The notes under the pieces were generated by a model. That model did no database searches, was not told the DNA's origin, and saw nothing but the letters and a program-made list of their open reading frames with translations. The position numbers were made by a program, and so were the translations under genes. Positions 39,525-47,955 of a stretch of DNA of 64,000 bases are shown piece after piece. The stretch is taken from NCBI GenBank assembly GCA_030614785.1, contig JAUWTJ010000006.1, forward strand, positions 1-64,000. The letters are read 5' to 3'. Positions within the stretch are counted from its first letter, which is position 1. Each line of letters begins with the position of its first letter. The DNA comes from Alphaproteobacteria bacterium. Its GTDB lineage: Bacteria > Pseudomonadota > Alphaproteobacteria > M2410.

Positions 39525-39980
39525 TCAAAGCTTTAGCATCATATGTGTGCTAAACGGGTCTGCGACGTATGCTCCAAATGGCTTGCATGTGGTGAAGCCG
39601 AACTTCTTGTAAAGAGCTCTTGCCGGGGCGAAGGCCTCGACGGCTCCGGTTTCCAGGTAAAGGCGTTCAAAGCCCCGAGCCTGTGCATCGTCTATAATCA
39701 CTGCGACAATTGCAGCGGCGAGACCTTTGCCGCGATGGGCCGCAGCGGTGTGCATGGACTTGATTTCGCCCCCGCCATGCCCGAGGTCTTTCAGTGCGCC
39801 GCAACCGAGGAGGTTTGTACCTTCCCATGCAGTCCAGAATTTGATTTCGGGGGCCCGCAGGGCTTCAAGGTCAAGAGCGTGGGTACTCTCGGGAGGTGAA
39901 TGCTTCGCCGCGTCATCCAGATGCCTTTCCAGCAGCGCCGCGATTTCCGGGCCACGCAAATCATCAATACGGATGTCCAT
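39525..39980 (-). CDS. GNAT-family N-acetyltransferase
   Basis: 151-residue acetyltransferase. The acetyl-CoA pyrophosphate-binding motif A is visible in AAAHRGKGLAAAIVAVIIDDA, with the preceding strand GEIKSMHT, and motif B-like LYKKFGFTTCKPFG near the C-terminus. This resembles the YafP/YjaB-like or PaiA-like small-molecule acetyltransferases, but the substrate is unknown. Its ATG directly follows the stop of the upstream phosphohexomutase gene with no gap, so the two are probably translated from one message. Confidence 0.88.
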   Translation of the reverse strand: MDIRIDDLRGPEIAALLERHLDDAAKHSPPESTHALDLEALRAPEIKFWTAWEGTNLLGCGALKDLGHGGGEIKSMHTAAAHRGKGLAAAIVAVIIDDAQARGFERLYLETGAVEAFAPARALYKKFGFTTCKPFGAYVADPFSTHMMLKL

Positions 39981-41480
39981 CTAAATCTTCTGATCGTAGT
40001 CGCCAACTTCCGGCTGGGCGGCGAGTTTGGCGTCGATGTCGGCGAACATGGCGCGCATGTTGGCTTCTGATGTCGGGCTCTCGACGACGACGACGAGGCC
40101 TGGCACATTCGATGAGGCGCGCACGAGGCCCCAGGTGCCGTCTTCCAGGATGATGCGGATGCCGTTGACTGTGATGACCTGAGCTATTGGCTGACCCAGG
40201 AGCTTTTCACCCTTTGCCGCCATGTCTTCATAGATTTTGACAATCCGGTCGACGACCTCATATTTCACGTTATCGGGACAGTGAGGCGACATGGTGGGGG
40301 TGCCCCAGGTCTGTTGCAGATCACCATAAAGGTCAGACATGGACTTGTCCGGATTGCGGTCGAGCATATCAAGGATGGCAATACCCGAGACGATGCCGTC
40401 GTCGTAGCCATAGCCGATGGGCTTGTTGAAGAAATAGTGCCCGCTCTTCTCAAACCCGACGAGCGCGCCCAGTTCGTTGGAGCGGCGCTTGATGTAGGAA
40501 TGACCGGTCTTCCAATAATCGGTTTTGGCGCCGTTTTTCTTCAGGACCGGATCGGTGAGGAAGAGGCCGGTTGATTTTACATCAACGACGAATTGTGCGT
40601 TTGGATATTCCTCGGAAAGATCGCGCGCCAGCATGACGCCGACCTTGTCAGCGAAGATTTCGTTGCCATTGTTATCGACAACGCCGCAGCGGTCCCCGTC
40701 GCCATCAAACCCGAGGCCGACATCGGCGCCGGTTTCCTTCACAAGGGCGGAGATGTCATGGAGCATTTCCATGGCTTCGGGATTTGGCGTGTAGTGCGGG
40801 AAAGAATGATCGAGATCGCAATGGAGCGGAATGACTTCGGCGCCGAGGGCTTCCAGCACTTGCGGCGCGAAGGCTCCGGCTGTGCCGTTGCCACAGGCGG
40901 CGACGACCTTGAGCTTCCGTTTGAATTTCGGGCGATCTGTCAGGTTGGCAATATATTGTTCTGCCATATCAGGCACGACTTCATAGCTGCCGCCCGGGCG
41001 CGGCTTGAACTTTGCCTCAAGCACGATTTCCTTGAGCCGGGACATCTCATCCGGTCCGAAGGTGAGGGGGCGCTCGACGCCCATCTTGACGCCGGTCCAG
41101 CCGTTGGCATTGTGGCTTGCGGTCACCATGGCAACACAGGGTACATCAAGAGCGAACTGTGAGTAGTAGGCGGTCGGCGAGAGGGCGAGGCCGATATCCT
41201 TGACCTTGCAGCCTGCGGCCATCAGACCAATGACCAACGCATGTTTGATGGAGGCTGAATAGGATCGGTAATCGTGACCGACGGCGATCTGCGGCGTTTG
41301 GCCCAATTCGTGGATCAGTGTGCCGAGCCCAAGCCCGAGCGCCTCGATGCCGACGAGATTGATCTCCTTGCCAAAAAGCCAGCGCGCGTCATATTCGCGA
41401 AATCCGTTTGGCGCGACGAGCGGCAGGTTTTCAAAGTCAGCGGTATTGGGCAGAATATCGGTGCGGGGCTTGGGAAACAT
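39981..41480 (-). CDS. Phosphomannomutase/phosphoglucomutase
   Basis: Alpha-D-phosphohexomutase of 499 residues that interconverts hexose 1- and 6-phosphates, feeding sugar nucleotide and exopolysaccharide or LPS precursors. The phosphoserine loop is TASHNANGW with S122, the metal loop is DGDGDR with D259, D261 and D263, and the sugar-binding loop GFEKSGHYF (near 360) shows the ESGH-type variant KSGH. The C-terminal phosphate-binding RASSNVPG is present. It could supply LPS sugar precursors, but that link is inferred only. A hairpin lies between it and the upstream protease gene. Confidence 0.92.
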   Translation of the reverse strand: MFPKPRTDILPNTADFENLPLVAPNGFREYDARWLFGKEINLVGIEALGLGLGTLIHELGQTPQIAVGHDYRSYSASIKHALVIGLMAAGCKVKDIGLALSPTAYYSQFALDVPCVAMVTASHNANGWTGVKMGVERPLTFGPDEMSRLKEIVLEAKFKPRPGGSYEVVPDMAEQYIANLTDRPKFKRKLKVVAACGNGTAGAFAPQVLEALGAEVIPLHCDLDHSFPHYTPNPEAMEMLHDISALVKETGADVGLGFDGDGDRCGVVDNNGNEIFADKVGVMLARDLSEEYPNAQFVVDVKSTGLFLTDPVLKKNGAKTDYWKTGHSYIKRRSNELGALVGFEKSGHYFFNKPIGYGYDDGIVSGIAILDMLDRNPDKSMSDLYGDLQQTWGTPTMSPHCPDNVKYEVVDRIVKIYEDMAAKGEKLLGQPIAQVITVNGIRIILEDGTWGLVRASSNVPGLVVVVESPTSEANMRAMFADIDAKLAAQPEVGDYDQKI

Positions 41481-41533
41481 TGGGAACTTTCAGGTCAGAG
41501 CGAGGGTTGAATCACAGCTGGGAATGTACTTTG

Positions 41534-41551
41534 TGGCGCGTGCTCGCGCCA
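41534..41551 (-). repeat. Perfect hairpin between protease and phosphohexomutase genes
   Basis: TGGCGCG (41534-41540) and CGCGCCA (41545-41551) form a perfect 7-base stem with a 4-base loop. No T-tract follows on either strand, so it may be a transcript-stabilising or weak pausing structure between the two minus-strand genes. Confidence 0.45.
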
Positions 41552-41574
41552 GTGTAATCTGGCCGCAGGGCACG

Positions 41575-42267
41575 TTACGGCCGCATAGTCATTTTGTTAC
41601 CGCGCACCTCATAGGAGGAAAGGCGGTCGAGGAAGCTCATGCCGAGCAGGGAGACATCCATGCCGTCTTTCATCACCGATCCTTCAACATTGTAGATCTT
41701 TATGTCGCCAACGGTGATGGACTGGATTTGCACACGAGCGCCATAGGCTGTGCCATTGGCGGTGCGATAGGGAATATTGAAATCAAGGTTCCACGGTTCA
41801 AGGCCGGCTCGCTCGGCGTCCCTATAGGTGAGGGCAACATCGCTGGCCCCTGTATCCACAAGAAACTGGACGCGAGATGAATTGACGTTTGCATTGACCG
41901 CAAAGTGTCCGTTGTCTCGTCGGTGTAATACGATGTTACCGACGGCCGTTGACACGGCTCGTGCTGGCGCGACTTCTCCGCTGACCCGTTCGAAGATCGT
42001 ATTGAAATCCTCGCGGTAGGTGTAGCCGACGACGAGGACGGCAAAAATCGCAAACCAGGCGACGGCCTGTTTGATGGCGGCGGCAAGACGCATCTGCTGT
42101 GCGGCAAAGAAACCGCTGCCGATAAAGCCAAGCAGCATCAAAAGGTAGATTACACGGGCGAGCGAAAAATTGTCCTCAAGGACATTGGGTGAGCCGCGCG
42201 ACAGCATGCTGACAAGCGCCAGAACGGCGGCTATCAAAACGGCGGTCCATAACCAGTAGTTACGCAT
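41575..42267 (-). CDS. Membrane-anchored retropepsin-like aspartic protease (TIGR02281-type)
   Basis: 230-residue protein with three hydrophobic segments (about residues 5-22, 37-53 and 66-82) followed by a soluble retropepsin-like domain. The active-site motif FLVDTGASDVALT places the catalytic aspartate at D138, and GDIKIYNVEGSVMKD and LLGMSFLDRL match the clan AA single-lobe proteases of alphaproteobacteria. Like other retropepsins it should act as a dimer. AAGGAG stands 5 bases before the ATG. The substrate of this family is largely unknown. Confidence 0.9.
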   Translation of the reverse strand: MRNYWLWTAVLIAAVLALVSMLSRGSPNVLEDNFSLARVIYLLMLLGFIGSGFFAAQQMRLAAAIKQAVAWFAIFAVLVVGYTYREDFNTIFERVSGEVAPARAVSTAVGNIVLHRRDNGHFAVNANVNSSRVQFLVDTGASDVALTYRDAERAGLEPWNLDFNIPYRTANGTAYGARVQIQSITVGDIKIYNVEGSVMKDGMDVSLLGMSFLDRLSSYEVRGNKMTMRP

Positions 42268-42276
42268 TCAATCTCC

Positions 42277-43356
42277 TTATGAACCGATATCCGGCTCGAG
42301 CGCTCCATCCAACCCTGGCCAGAGATCCCTTGACCGTTCCGCGGCCGTAGCCAGGGGTGGCAGAGGCGCGGAAGGTATGGCTTCATACCAAAATGCAGTA
42401 GCACTCCAGTCATCTTCCCGCTCAAACAGGTTAGCCTTGTAGGCCTCAAGATTTGGTGAAGGCCCCTCATGGCCGATCTGCTGCATGGTAACGCGGATAT
42501 CGGTTTCCCAATAGATCGGATCTTTCATGTGCCAGCGATACATGGAGATAAAGCCCGTATCGGAGCCATCGCGCTCGCACAGGCTGGCACCGTTATAGAG
42601 GAAAGCGTTTTCCTGCAGGCCCCACGAGAGCCCGACATAATCTTCTGCGCCGGTGCCGCATATGGTCGGCAGTTCCCTGTCTCCGTCGAGATAGAATTTC
42701 ACTTCGCCTTCGCCCCACCAGGAGGCTCCGAGAGGCCGAACACCTATGACGGTTCCGATGAAGCAGCCCCGGCCTTTTCGAGCAGGCAGGATTTCAAAAT
42801 CTTCTCCGGCTTTTGTCGTGTTCTCGCGGCGGAAGTGAATGTGAAGCCGCCCGACATTAAGCTCGTGTTTGTCGCCGAGCGTGTAGTCGATCTGGTAAAA
42901 GAAGGGGAACGGTTTGGCGCTTTCATTGGAGAGGGTAATGCGCGCCGATTTTATGAACGGCATGTGGAGCCAGCAGTTCATGCCCTGGGCGCTACCGACG
43001 GAATGGGCCGCGGTTTGAAATTCTTTCGTCTTGCCGTGCGCAAAACCGAAGAAATCGCCGACAGGCGCTTCGACAGACGCATGGTCCTGGCCTTCCCAGT
43101 AGATCCGGATGACCGCGCCACGAACGGCTTTGGCGACAGGCGGCATGGTGGCCCAGATATGGCGAATGGTGCCGGGACCGGTGATATTGGCAAGTTCAAC
43201 GGTCTCCCCCGGTGCAACAAGCCGCGCCGGATCGCCCTTGCGTCCCGGGCCAAGCGGGCTGGCTGCCGCACCGCCGGCGCCCTTCGCGCCGGTCGGGTTC
43301 TCAAAGCAAATGGAGCGAGAGACGAGGCCGCCTGATAGTTTATAGAGGTCTTGCAT
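42277..43356 (-). CDS. DUF2961 protein, glycoside hydrolase family 172-like
   Basis: 359-residue protein of the DUF2961 family, now grouped with glycoside hydrolase family 172, whose characterised members act on fructofuranosides and arabinofuranosides. Visible family features are GPGTIRHIWATMPP near residue 59, the EAPVGDFFGFAHG segment, MPFIKSARITLSNES, and GTGAEDYVGLSWGLQE. No signal peptide is seen, so it is probably cytoplasmic. It ends 9 bases before the protease gene. Neither enzyme specificity nor a sugar-uptake partner can be inferred from neighbours, so the substrate is open. Confidence 0.85.
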   Translation of the reverse strand: MQDLYKLSGGLVSRSICFENPTGAKGAGGAAASPLGPGRKGDPARLVAPGETVELANITGPGTIRHIWATMPPVAKAVRGAVIRIYWEGQDHASVEAPVGDFFGFAHGKTKEFQTAAHSVGSAQGMNCWLHMPFIKSARITLSNESAKPFPFFYQIDYTLGDKHELNVGRLHIHFRRENTTKAGEDFEILPARKGRGCFIGTVIGVRPLGASWWGEGEVKFYLDGDRELPTICGTGAEDYVGLSWGLQENAFLYNGASLCERDGSDTGFISMYRWHMKDPIYWETDIRVTMQQIGHEGPSPNLEAYKANLFEREDDWSATAFWYEAIPSAPLPPLATAAERSRDLWPGLDGALEPDIGS

Positions 43357-43448
43357 GAGCAGGCGTTTCCTGAAGGGCTGTGGTCGTTCAGGAATGATCG
43401 CCCCTCCCGTAGGCGAGAGTCAACAATGGCGGTTGGGCCCGGGCGGAA

Positions 43449-43844
43449 CTAGAGGCCGAGCCCGTAGATAACCAGCAGGGCTCCGAACAAGACTGCCCCG
43501 GCACCAATGATGCGCAGGGTGCGCGGGGGGAATTTTCCCCAGACGCGCCTGGCCAGTTTTCCACACGGGCCAGGGAAGGGGATCATTCCGAGAGCTGCCA
43601 TGAGGACCATGAAGAAACCGAGATAGAAGACGATCTGCGCCACGGCGCCAGGTTCGCTGCCTCCGACCCAGACCAGCAGAGCACCCAGAGACGCAACAAA
43701 GATGCCGAAAATTCGCATGCGCCGGTCTGTTCCGATGATCTTGAGGACCAGATGTCTGGCGCGCTCCGGGGCAACGATAAGAGGGGCACGAGTGACAATG
43801 ATGGCACTGCCAAGGAGCACGAAAAAAAGTCCGAGAACACTCAT
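43449..43844 (-). CDS. Unrecognised small integral membrane protein
   Basis: 131-residue protein I do not recognise. It has about four hydrophobic helices (GLFFVLLGSAIIVTRAPLIV at the start, IFGIFVASLGALLVWVGG, IVFYLGFFMVLMAALGMIPF and IIGAGAVLFGALLVIYGLGL). Between them are basic loops (RARHLVLKIIGTDRRMR; GKLARRVWGKFPPRTLR), which fits an inner-membrane protein. The first and last segments each end a similar pattern (GALLVW, GALLVI), suggesting an internal repeat of two helical units. GGAGG lies about 10 bases before the ATG, supporting a real gene. Confidence 0.65.
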   Translation of the reverse strand: MSVLGLFFVLLGSAIIVTRAPLIVAPERARHLVLKIIGTDRRMRIFGIFVASLGALLVWVGGSEPGAVAQIVFYLGFFMVLMAALGMIPFPGPCGKLARRVWGKFPPRTLRIIGAGAVLFGALLVIYGLGL

Positions 43845-43973
43845 GATGAGAAAGCCTCCATTGAAGATGCTATCTCATGTTATGTGGGGTTCGCGTGCCT
43901 TTGCTTCAAGCACTCTTTGGTACAGCAGCGCCAGGACCGCTACTCATTGTCATTCTCTTACTGGCAGCAGCTC

Positions 43974-44444
43974 TTATCTGTGATGGCTATAGGCGCCAGC
44001 TTCTTCCGGGTGTATCAGGCGCTCGAATTCTGTGCCTGACATATGGACGAGGTGCTCGTGATCGCCGGCTTCGAAGTAAATATCGCCGTGGTTCCTGAGG
44101 GCGGCATCAAGCAGGACCTTGATGCCGTAGGCCGTTCCACAGGCCGGGATGGCCCCTTGATCACAATCGGCGAACGTATCAGCAACTTCTGTTTCAGTAG
44201 CAAGTCCGAGGCGCTGACCGGTCATGTGGCTGAGCTCTGCCAGATCGACCATGTGGGTCGACGGGACAACGACCAGCATAAGGCCTTCGTCAGCGCGCAC
44301 GAGAACGGCTTTGGCCAAATCATCGCCGCTAATGTGGGCTGCCTCGGCAATTTCACTGCTGGAGAGCCTTCTTCTGTGGGGGATGACGCTGAAATCTGCG
44401 TCTTCGAGATTAAGGTATTGCTTGAGTGTGATGGCCATACCCAT
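43974..44444 (-). CDS. YbaK/EbsC-type aminoacyl-tRNA deacylase domain protein
   Basis: 156-residue protein of the YbaK/ProX editing family, which hydrolyses misacylated tRNAs in trans. The ALVRADEGLMLVVVPSTHMVDL segment, read from residue 47 onward, and CGTAYGIKVLLDAAL with EAGDHEHLVHMSGTEFERL match the fold; the conserved lysine of the family lies in LAKAVLVRAD. The start at 44444 is supported by GGAAGG upstream; a longer frame to 44540 lacks similarity. It could act on mischarged prolyl- or cysteinyl-tRNA, but specificity is unresolved. Confidence 0.83.
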   Translation of the reverse strand: MGMAITLKQYLNLEDADFSVIPHRRRLSSSEIAEAAHISGDDLAKAVLVRADEGLMLVVVPSTHMVDLAELSHMTGQRLGLATETEVADTFADCDQGAIPACGTAYGIKVLLDAALRNHGDIYFEAGDHEHLVHMSGTEFERLIHPEEAGAYSHHR

Positions 44445-44615
44445 GAGATTTTCCTTCCTTTGGACAAGGAAGCGCCGCCTTGGGCATGGGGGGTGTAACC
44501 GGGCCTGGAATGTACGCGATGCGTCCAAAGTCCACCCCATGCTCGCGATGGCGTTTCCGACTGCATCAATGGGTTATTATACCACAAAATCCGGGCGATT
44601 GGGACGCTTTTCGAC

Positions 44616-44674
44616 TTGACCCGGGGGCTTACATTTAAGAGGCTCCTGGGGTCAATAAAGAAGAACAGCCCAGG
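44616..44674 (+). promoter_or_regulatory. Overlapping dyads upstream of the acyl-CoA dehydrogenase operon
   Basis: TTGACCC (44616-44622) and GGGTCAA (44649-44655) are a perfect inverted repeat, and CCTGGG (44645-44650) with CCCAGG (44669-44674) is a second, interlocking one. They lie 50-110 bases before the first gene, where an acyl-CoA-responsive regulator could bind. No convincing -10 was seen for the TTGACC. On the minus strand TATAAT (44576-44581) could belong to a YbaK-gene promoter. Confidence 0.35.
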
Positions 44675-44722
44675 GGTCCTGATAGCAGGCAGAACCGGGC
44701 GACAAATTGGAGACATAGCGTC

Positions 44723-45916
44723 ATGGATATCGATTATGCCCCGGAAGACGAGGCTTTTCGTGCAGAGGTTCGCGCCTTCATTGCAGAAAATAAACCCAAA
44801 ATTGTAGCAGACAAGCGCGCCCGGGGTGAGGAACTCACCCGCGAGGATTATCTGGCGTGGCACAAGGCCTGCTACAAAAAAGGTTGGGCGGCTCCCAAAT
44901 GGCCTGTAGAGCATGGCGGGACCGGATGGACCGTGACCCAGAAATATATCTGGGGCGAAGAATGTGCCAAGGGAGAGGTTATTCCGCCGCTTCCCTTTGG
45001 GATGAGCATGTTGGCCCCGGTGATCATGGCCTATGGTAGCGATGCGCAAAAGGCTGAAGTTCTGCCCAAGATCCTGTCCGGCGATGTGTGGTGGTGTCAG
45101 GGCTATTCCGAACCAGGTTCGGGCTCGGATCTGGCAAGTCTCAAGACGAAGGCCGTGCGCGAAGGCGATCATTACATTGTCAACGGCCAGAAAACATGGA
45201 CGACGCTCGCGCAGCATGCGGACTGGATCTTCTGCCTGGTGCGGACAGATCCGGATGTGAAAAAGCAGATGGGGATTTCCTTCCTGCTCATCGACATGAA
45301 GACGCCGGGGATCACCGTCAATCCGATCATCACGCTGGAAGGCGGACACGAAGTCAACGAGGTCTTCCTTGATAACGTCAAGGTTCCGGTTGAGAACCGC
45401 GTCGGCAATGAAAATGAAGGCTGGACCTATGCCAAATTCCTGCTGAGCCACGAGCGTTCGGGGATTGCCGGGGTTGCCAGTTCCAAGCGATCAATAGAAA
45501 AACTGAAAACCATTGCACGGACCGAGTTTTCAAATGGCGTCAGCCTCTGGGATGATGCAGATTTCCGCTCCAATATTTCGGATATCTCGATCCAGCTGAC
45601 CGCGCTTGAATACACCGAGCTTCGCACACTTGCGTCGGAAAGCGCTGGCAAGGGCCCGGGGCCGGAAGCCTCGCTTCTCAAGGTGCGCGGCACGGAAATT
45701 GGTCAGCGTATTGATGAACTCGTCGTTGAGGCCACCGGCTATTATTCCATGCCGTTCCGCGGTGGGCCGGCAACCGATTCAAACGTCTTTCCTGTTGGCC
45801 CCGAATATGCAGACGGGGTTGCCGGAACCTATTTCAATGACCGCAAGACATCGATCTTTGGCGGGTCAAATGAAATTCAACGCAACATCATGGCCAAGGC
45901 TGTTCTTGGTCTCTGA
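44723..45916 (+). CDS. Acyl-CoA dehydrogenase, PimC-like large subunit
   Basis: 397-residue flavoprotein that introduces a 2,3-double bond into an acyl-CoA. It has the N-terminal helical domain (EDEAFRAEVRAFIAENKP), the middle beta domain with GYSEPGSGSDLASL, and a C-terminal helical domain ending FGGSNEIQRNIMAKAVLGL. Length and the neighbour suggest the large subunit of a pimeloyl-CoA-dehydrogenase-like pair (PimC with PimD), known from dicarboxylate breakdown in Rhodopseudomonas. GGAG lies 9 bases before the ATG. A homomeric medium-chain enzyme remains possible. Confidence 0.88.
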   Translation: MDIDYAPEDEAFRAEVRAFIAENKPKIVADKRARGEELTREDYLAWHKACYKKGWAAPKWPVEHGGTGWTVTQKYIWGEECAKGEVIPPLPFGMSMLAPVIMAYGSDAQKAEVLPKILSGDVWWCQGYSEPGSGSDLASLKTKAVREGDHYIVNGQKTWTTLAQHADWIFCLVRTDPDVKKQMGISFLLIDMKTPGITVNPIITLEGGHEVNEVFLDNVKVPVENRVGNENEGWTYAKFLLSHERSGIAGVASSKRSIEKLKTIARTEFSNGVSLWDDADFRSNISDISIQLTALEYTELRTLASESAGKGPGPEASLLKVRGTEIGQRIDELVVEATGYYSMPFRGGPATDSNVFPVGPEYADGVAGTYFNDRKTSIFGGSNEIQRNIMAKAVLGL

Positions 45917-45962
45917 GCAGATAACAAAAACAAACCCATCGCAATGAGGGGAAGGAAACAAA

Positions 45963-47096
45963 ATGGACTTTTCGTTTACAGAAGAACAAACGCTGCTTAG
46001 AAATTCGGTTCAGCGCTTTATTCAGGACAAATATGACATTGAGGCGCGGCGCAAGATCATCAACTCTGAAGAGGGTATGAGCCGGGATAACTGGAATGCC
46101 TTTGCGGAGCTTGGTCTTTTGATGGCGCCGTTTCCCGAGGAATATGGCGGGCTTGGTGGTGATAACATCGATATGATGGTCATCATGGAAGAGTTCGGCA
46201 AGGGGCTTGTGGTTGAGCCTTACCTGCAAACCGTCGTGCTGGCTGGCAGCTTTATCCTGCATGGCGGCAGCGAAGATCAAAAGCAGACGCTTATTCCCGA
46301 AATTGCCGGCGGCGAAAAGATTTACGCCGTTGCATTTGCCGAGCCACAAGGCCGCTACAATCTTGCGGACCTTACGACGAAGGCTGAAAAATCCGGCGAC
46401 GGCTATACGATCAACGGTTACAAGGCCGTTGTTCTTGGCGGTCCCTGGGCGGACAAGCTGATCGTGACCGCCCGGACGTCTGGCGGCGAGCGCGACGAAG
46501 ACGGTGTTTCTGTCTTTATCGTCGATAAATCGGCCGATGGAGTTTCAACCCGCGACTATCCGACCGTCGATGGTCTGCGCGCCAGTGAAATTACCTTCGA
46601 AAATGTTTCAGTTGGTGCCGATGCGCTCCTTGGCAAGGAAGGCAAGGGGCTCGGGCTTGTTGAAAAGGTTTTTGACATTGGAATTGCTGCACTGTGTGCA
46701 GAGGGTTGCGGCGCCCTGCGCGTTCTGACGGATTCAACAGTTGAATATTGCAAGACGCGCGAACAGTTCGGACAGCCCATCGGCAAGTTCCAGGTGTTGC
46801 AACACCGTATGGTCGATATGTTCATGGAGACCGAACAAATGATTTCCATGACCTATATGGTCAACCTCAAATTGGATGAAAGCGACGTTGAGCGCAAGAA
46901 GGCGGCGTCTGCGGCCAAGGTTCAGCTGGGCAAATCCGGCAAGTTTGTCGGCCAAAGTGCAATTCAGCTGCACGGCGGTATGGGCATGACGGACGAGCTG
47001 CATGTCGGTCACTTCTTCAAGCGCGTCACCATGATGGACACATTGTTTGGCAATGTTGATCACCATCTGAAGCGTTATACGTCGCTTGATGCGTGA
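45963..47096 (+). CDS. Acyl-CoA dehydrogenase, PimD-like small subunit
   Basis: 377-residue acyl-CoA dehydrogenase with DFSFTEEQTLLRNSVQRFI at the start, AFAEPQGRYNLADLTTKAE in the middle domain and QLHGGMGMTDELHVGHFFKR at the C-terminal domain. It follows the first dehydrogenase after 46 bases with GGGGAAGGAAAC as ribosome binding site. Adjacent unequal dehydrogenases commonly form heterotetramers that oxidise bulky or dicarboxylic acyl-CoA esters (PimC-PimD, or FadE pairs in sterol side-chain breakdown). The actual substrate is not deducible here. Confidence 0.87.
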   Translation: MDFSFTEEQTLLRNSVQRFIQDKYDIEARRKIINSEEGMSRDNWNAFAELGLLMAPFPEEYGGLGGDNIDMMVIMEEFGKGLVVEPYLQTVVLAGSFILHGGSEDQKQTLIPEIAGGEKIYAVAFAEPQGRYNLADLTTKAEKSGDGYTINGYKAVVLGGPWADKLIVTARTSGGERDEDGVSVFIVDKSADGVSTRDYPTVDGLRASEITFENVSVGADALLGKEGKGLGLVEKVFDIGIAALCAEGCGALRVLTDSTVEYCKTREQFGQPIGKFQVLQHRMVDMFMETEQMISMTYMVNLKLDESDVERKKAASAAKVQLGKSGKFVGQSAIQLHGGMGMTDELHVGHFFKRVTMMDTLFGNVDHHLKRYTSLDA

Positions 47097-47124
47097 TGAC
47101 CTCGAAATGACAAGGTGAAACTTT

Positions 47125-47925
47125 ATGTCCGACGAACTTCTTTACGAAAAAGACGGCCACATTGTCACGCTGACGATCAATCGTCCGGAAAGCCGAAATC
47201 CACTTGGGATGGATGGTGATGGTGATCGGTTTGCGGTGGCGGCGGCGCGGATCAATGCGGACCGTGACGTGCGCTGTGTCATCCTGACCGGTGCTGGCAA
47301 GGCGTTTTCGGCTGGTGGAAACATCAAGGCAATGCGAGAGCGGCAAGGGGGTTTCGAAGGCGTCGGGGTTCATGTGCGTGAGAACTACCGCAACAACATT
47401 CACCGGATCGTGCGCTCGATGTGGAACGTCGAGGTGCCAATGATTGCTGCTGTCAATGGCCCCGCCATCGGCCTTGGCAATGATGTGGCCTGTCTGGCTG
47501 ATACGCGTATTGCTGCGGATGACGCGCGTTTCGGCGCAACGTTCCTCAAGATCGGTCTGGTGCCTGGCGATGGTGGCGCATGGCTGCTGCCGCGTGTTAT
47601 TGGCATGGCCCGCGCATCGGAGCTTTTCTATACCGGCGATCTCATTGATGCCGAGACGGCGCTGAATTGGGGACTGGTCAGCCGCATCGTTCCGGCCGCC
47701 GAGCTGATGGACGAAGCCCGCGCGCTGGCGACGAAGATGGCGCGGCAGCCGCCGGATGTTCTGCGGATGACAAAAAAACTGATGCGTGAAGGTATGAGCA
47801 CGAGTTTCGATATGATCATGGAGCTGTCTGCCTCCATGCAAGCTCTTGCTCACCATACAGAAGACCATGGCGAGGCGATCTCTGCCTTCTTTGAAAAACG
47901 TGATCCAATATACAAGGGCCGATAG
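47125..47925 (+). CDS. Crotonase-family protein lacking both classical catalytic glutamates
   Basis: 266-residue member of the enoyl-CoA hydratase/isomerase superfamily. The oxyanion-hole loop FSAGGNIKAM (61-70) and the second loop NGPAIGLGND are intact. The positions of the two hydratase glutamates are occupied by D120 (in GLGND) and F140 (in FGATFLKIG), 20 residues apart as in the rat enzyme. A simple hydratase reaction is therefore doubtful; isomerase, hydrolase or lyase activity is possible. It belongs to the operon of two dehydrogenases and the following monooxygenase-fold protein. Confidence 0.85.
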   Translation: MSDELLYEKDGHIVTLTINRPESRNPLGMDGDGDRFAVAAARINADRDVRCVILTGAGKAFSAGGNIKAMRERQGGFEGVGVHVRENYRNNIHRIVRSMWNVEVPMIAAVNGPAIGLGNDVACLADTRIAADDARFGATFLKIGLVPGDGGAWLLPRVIGMARASELFYTGDLIDAETALNWGLVSRIVPAAELMDEARALATKMARQPPDVLRMTKKLMREGMSTSFDMIMELSASMQALAHHTEDHGEAISAFFEKRDPIYKGR

Positions 47926-47955
47926 GCCTCATAACAACAAACGAGGAGACGTATA

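Noticed and set aside
39331-39612. Plus-strand frame of 93 codons in the TSUP-GNAT gap
   Set aside because: It has no hydrophobic or domain pattern and overlaps both the 28-codon candidate and the GNAT gene in other frames.
43877-44098. Plus-strand frame of 73 codons with a hydrophobic stretch
   Set aside because: No ribosome binding site, and the second half is opposite the conserved C-terminus of the YbaK-type protein.
44222-45451. Minus-strand frame of 409 codons opposite the first acyl-CoA dehydrogenase and running into the YbaK-type gene
   Set aside because: No domain signature; the opposite strand and the overlapped genes have clear family matches.
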